NCBI GenBank assembly: GCA_946478645.1
Contig: CAMLCW010000344.1
Coordinates: 1-5,481 of the forward strand
Origin: an uncultured Variovorax sp.
GTDB taxonomy: Bacteria; Pseudomonadota; Gammaproteobacteria; Burkholderiales; Burkholderiaceae
DNA length: 5,481 nucleotides
Direction: 5' to 3'
The position numbers and the translations under genes are program-made. How positions within the stretch are numbered: position 1 is the first letter of the stretch; every line of letters begins with the position of its first letter. Below are positions 5,264-5,481 of this stretch, in pieces. Below the pieces are notes generated by a model that saw only the letters and a list, made by a program, of their open reading frames with translations, was not told the origin of the DNA and made no database searches.

Positions 5264-5317
5264 TTAAGGGGCCGCCCTGCCGCGAGTTGTCAGCGCCCGG
5301 GCGCGGGGAGCGTAGGA
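5257..5317 (-). promoter_or_regulatory. Candidate promoter region of the DUF1328-DUF883-ferritin series
   Basis: The 187-nt gap 5170-5356 holds no gene. On the minus strand it contains TCCTAC (5317-5312) and, 43 nt later, CTTAAGG (5268-5262) within the palindrome CCTTAAGG. This parallels TCCTAC-N44-CTAGATT before the BON gene. The -10-like match is poor, and no -35 hexamer is convincing, so an alternative sigma factor or an activator-dependent promoter is possible. The assignment rests on comparing the two regions only. Confidence 0.3.
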
Positions 5318-5356
5318 GATGGCCGAGTTCCCGGCTTGCTGTGCCCGGCGCGGCGC

Positions 5357-5481
5357 TCAAGGCAGGGGCGCGTGGGGCAGCATGGAGCTGAGCCGGGGGC
5401 CGCGGCCCGTCGTCGAGCTGATCGTGATCTTGCGGCTCGCCGCCTGGACGCGGTGGCGCATGCCCGCGAAGCCGTGGGTCG
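5357..5481 (-). CDS. Sensor histidine kinase, C-terminal tail (5' end outside window)
   Basis: Only the last 40 residues are present, in frame from base 5479. THGFAGMRHRVQAASRKITI, then TTGRGPRLSSMLP and a short tail, match the end of the HATPase_c ATP-binding domain of NarL/UhpB-type (HisKA_3) kinases, which typically end GLAGMRxRVxxxGGxLxxxSxxGxGTxxxxxLP. HGFAGMRHRV corresponds to the G2 box and TTGRGPR to the last glycine-containing turn. Where many relatives have a Gly-Gly pair there is SRK, a mild divergence. Such kinases phosphorylate LuxR/NarL-type response regulators. The partner regulator, if adjacent, would lie outside the window. It reads in the same direction as the DUF1328 series and could be part of its control. 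Confidence 0.7.
   Translation of the reverse strand, partial: THGFAGMRHRVQAASRKITISSTTGRGPRLSSMLPHAPLP

Noticed and set aside
5130..5391. Overlapping 76-codon frames on both strands near the right end
   Set aside because: They cross the regulatory gap, the start of DUF1328 and the kinase tail in wrong frames and show no family features.

Overview
The window is high-GC, densely coded DNA. Its protein families and gene neighbourhoods fit a Burkholderiales betaproteobacterium, perhaps Comamonadaceae or the Rubrivivax/Leptothrix group. This placement is inferred from family resemblance; there is no rRNA or other marker. I see no mobile element, CRISPR array, tRNA or rRNA.

Left half, plus strand (1-2441): a tightly packed run of four genes. 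They are the 3' end of a GTP cyclohydrolase I gene (folE), a short blue-light-sensing BLUF protein starting 2 nt after it, a two-repeat EamA/DMT membrane transporter, and a DUF429 protein with a predicted RNase H-like fold. Gaps are 2, 15 and 13 nt, so one transcript is likely. A GC hairpin followed by five Ts (2511-2537) lies 69 nt after the last stop.

Middle (2442-3100): an intergenic region with a plausible stress-type promoter leads into a monocistronic gene. It encodes a small lipoprotein with an Ala/Lys/Glu-rich helical stretch and a C-terminal BON domain. A perfect 14-bp palindromic hairpin (3069-3100), with As on one side and Ts on the other, separates it from the convergent genes and should terminate both strands.

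Right half, minus strand (3117-5481), listed in transcription order: the last 40 codons of a NarL-type sensor histidine kinase (cut by the window edge); a 187-nt regulatory gap; a 54-aa DUF1328 membrane peptide; a DUF883 (ElaB/YqjD-type) tail-anchored protein; a small two-helix protein of the holin-like/YqjE type; a 161-aa membrane protein of unknown function that overlaps the preceding gene; and a haem-less bacterioferritin-like protein whose ATG shares one base with the preceding stop. The middle three resemble the E. coli yqjD-yqjE-yqjK order. The set looks like a general-stress or stationary-phase envelope and iron-protection operon.

The most interesting non-coding signal is a TCCTAC box found upstream of both the BON gene and the DUF1328 gene. 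In each case it lies 43-44 nt before a CT-rich -10-like element. The two stress units might therefore share a regulator, possibly the two-component system whose kinase tail is at the right edge. The gene families are known ones; I did not find a clearly new multi-gene system.
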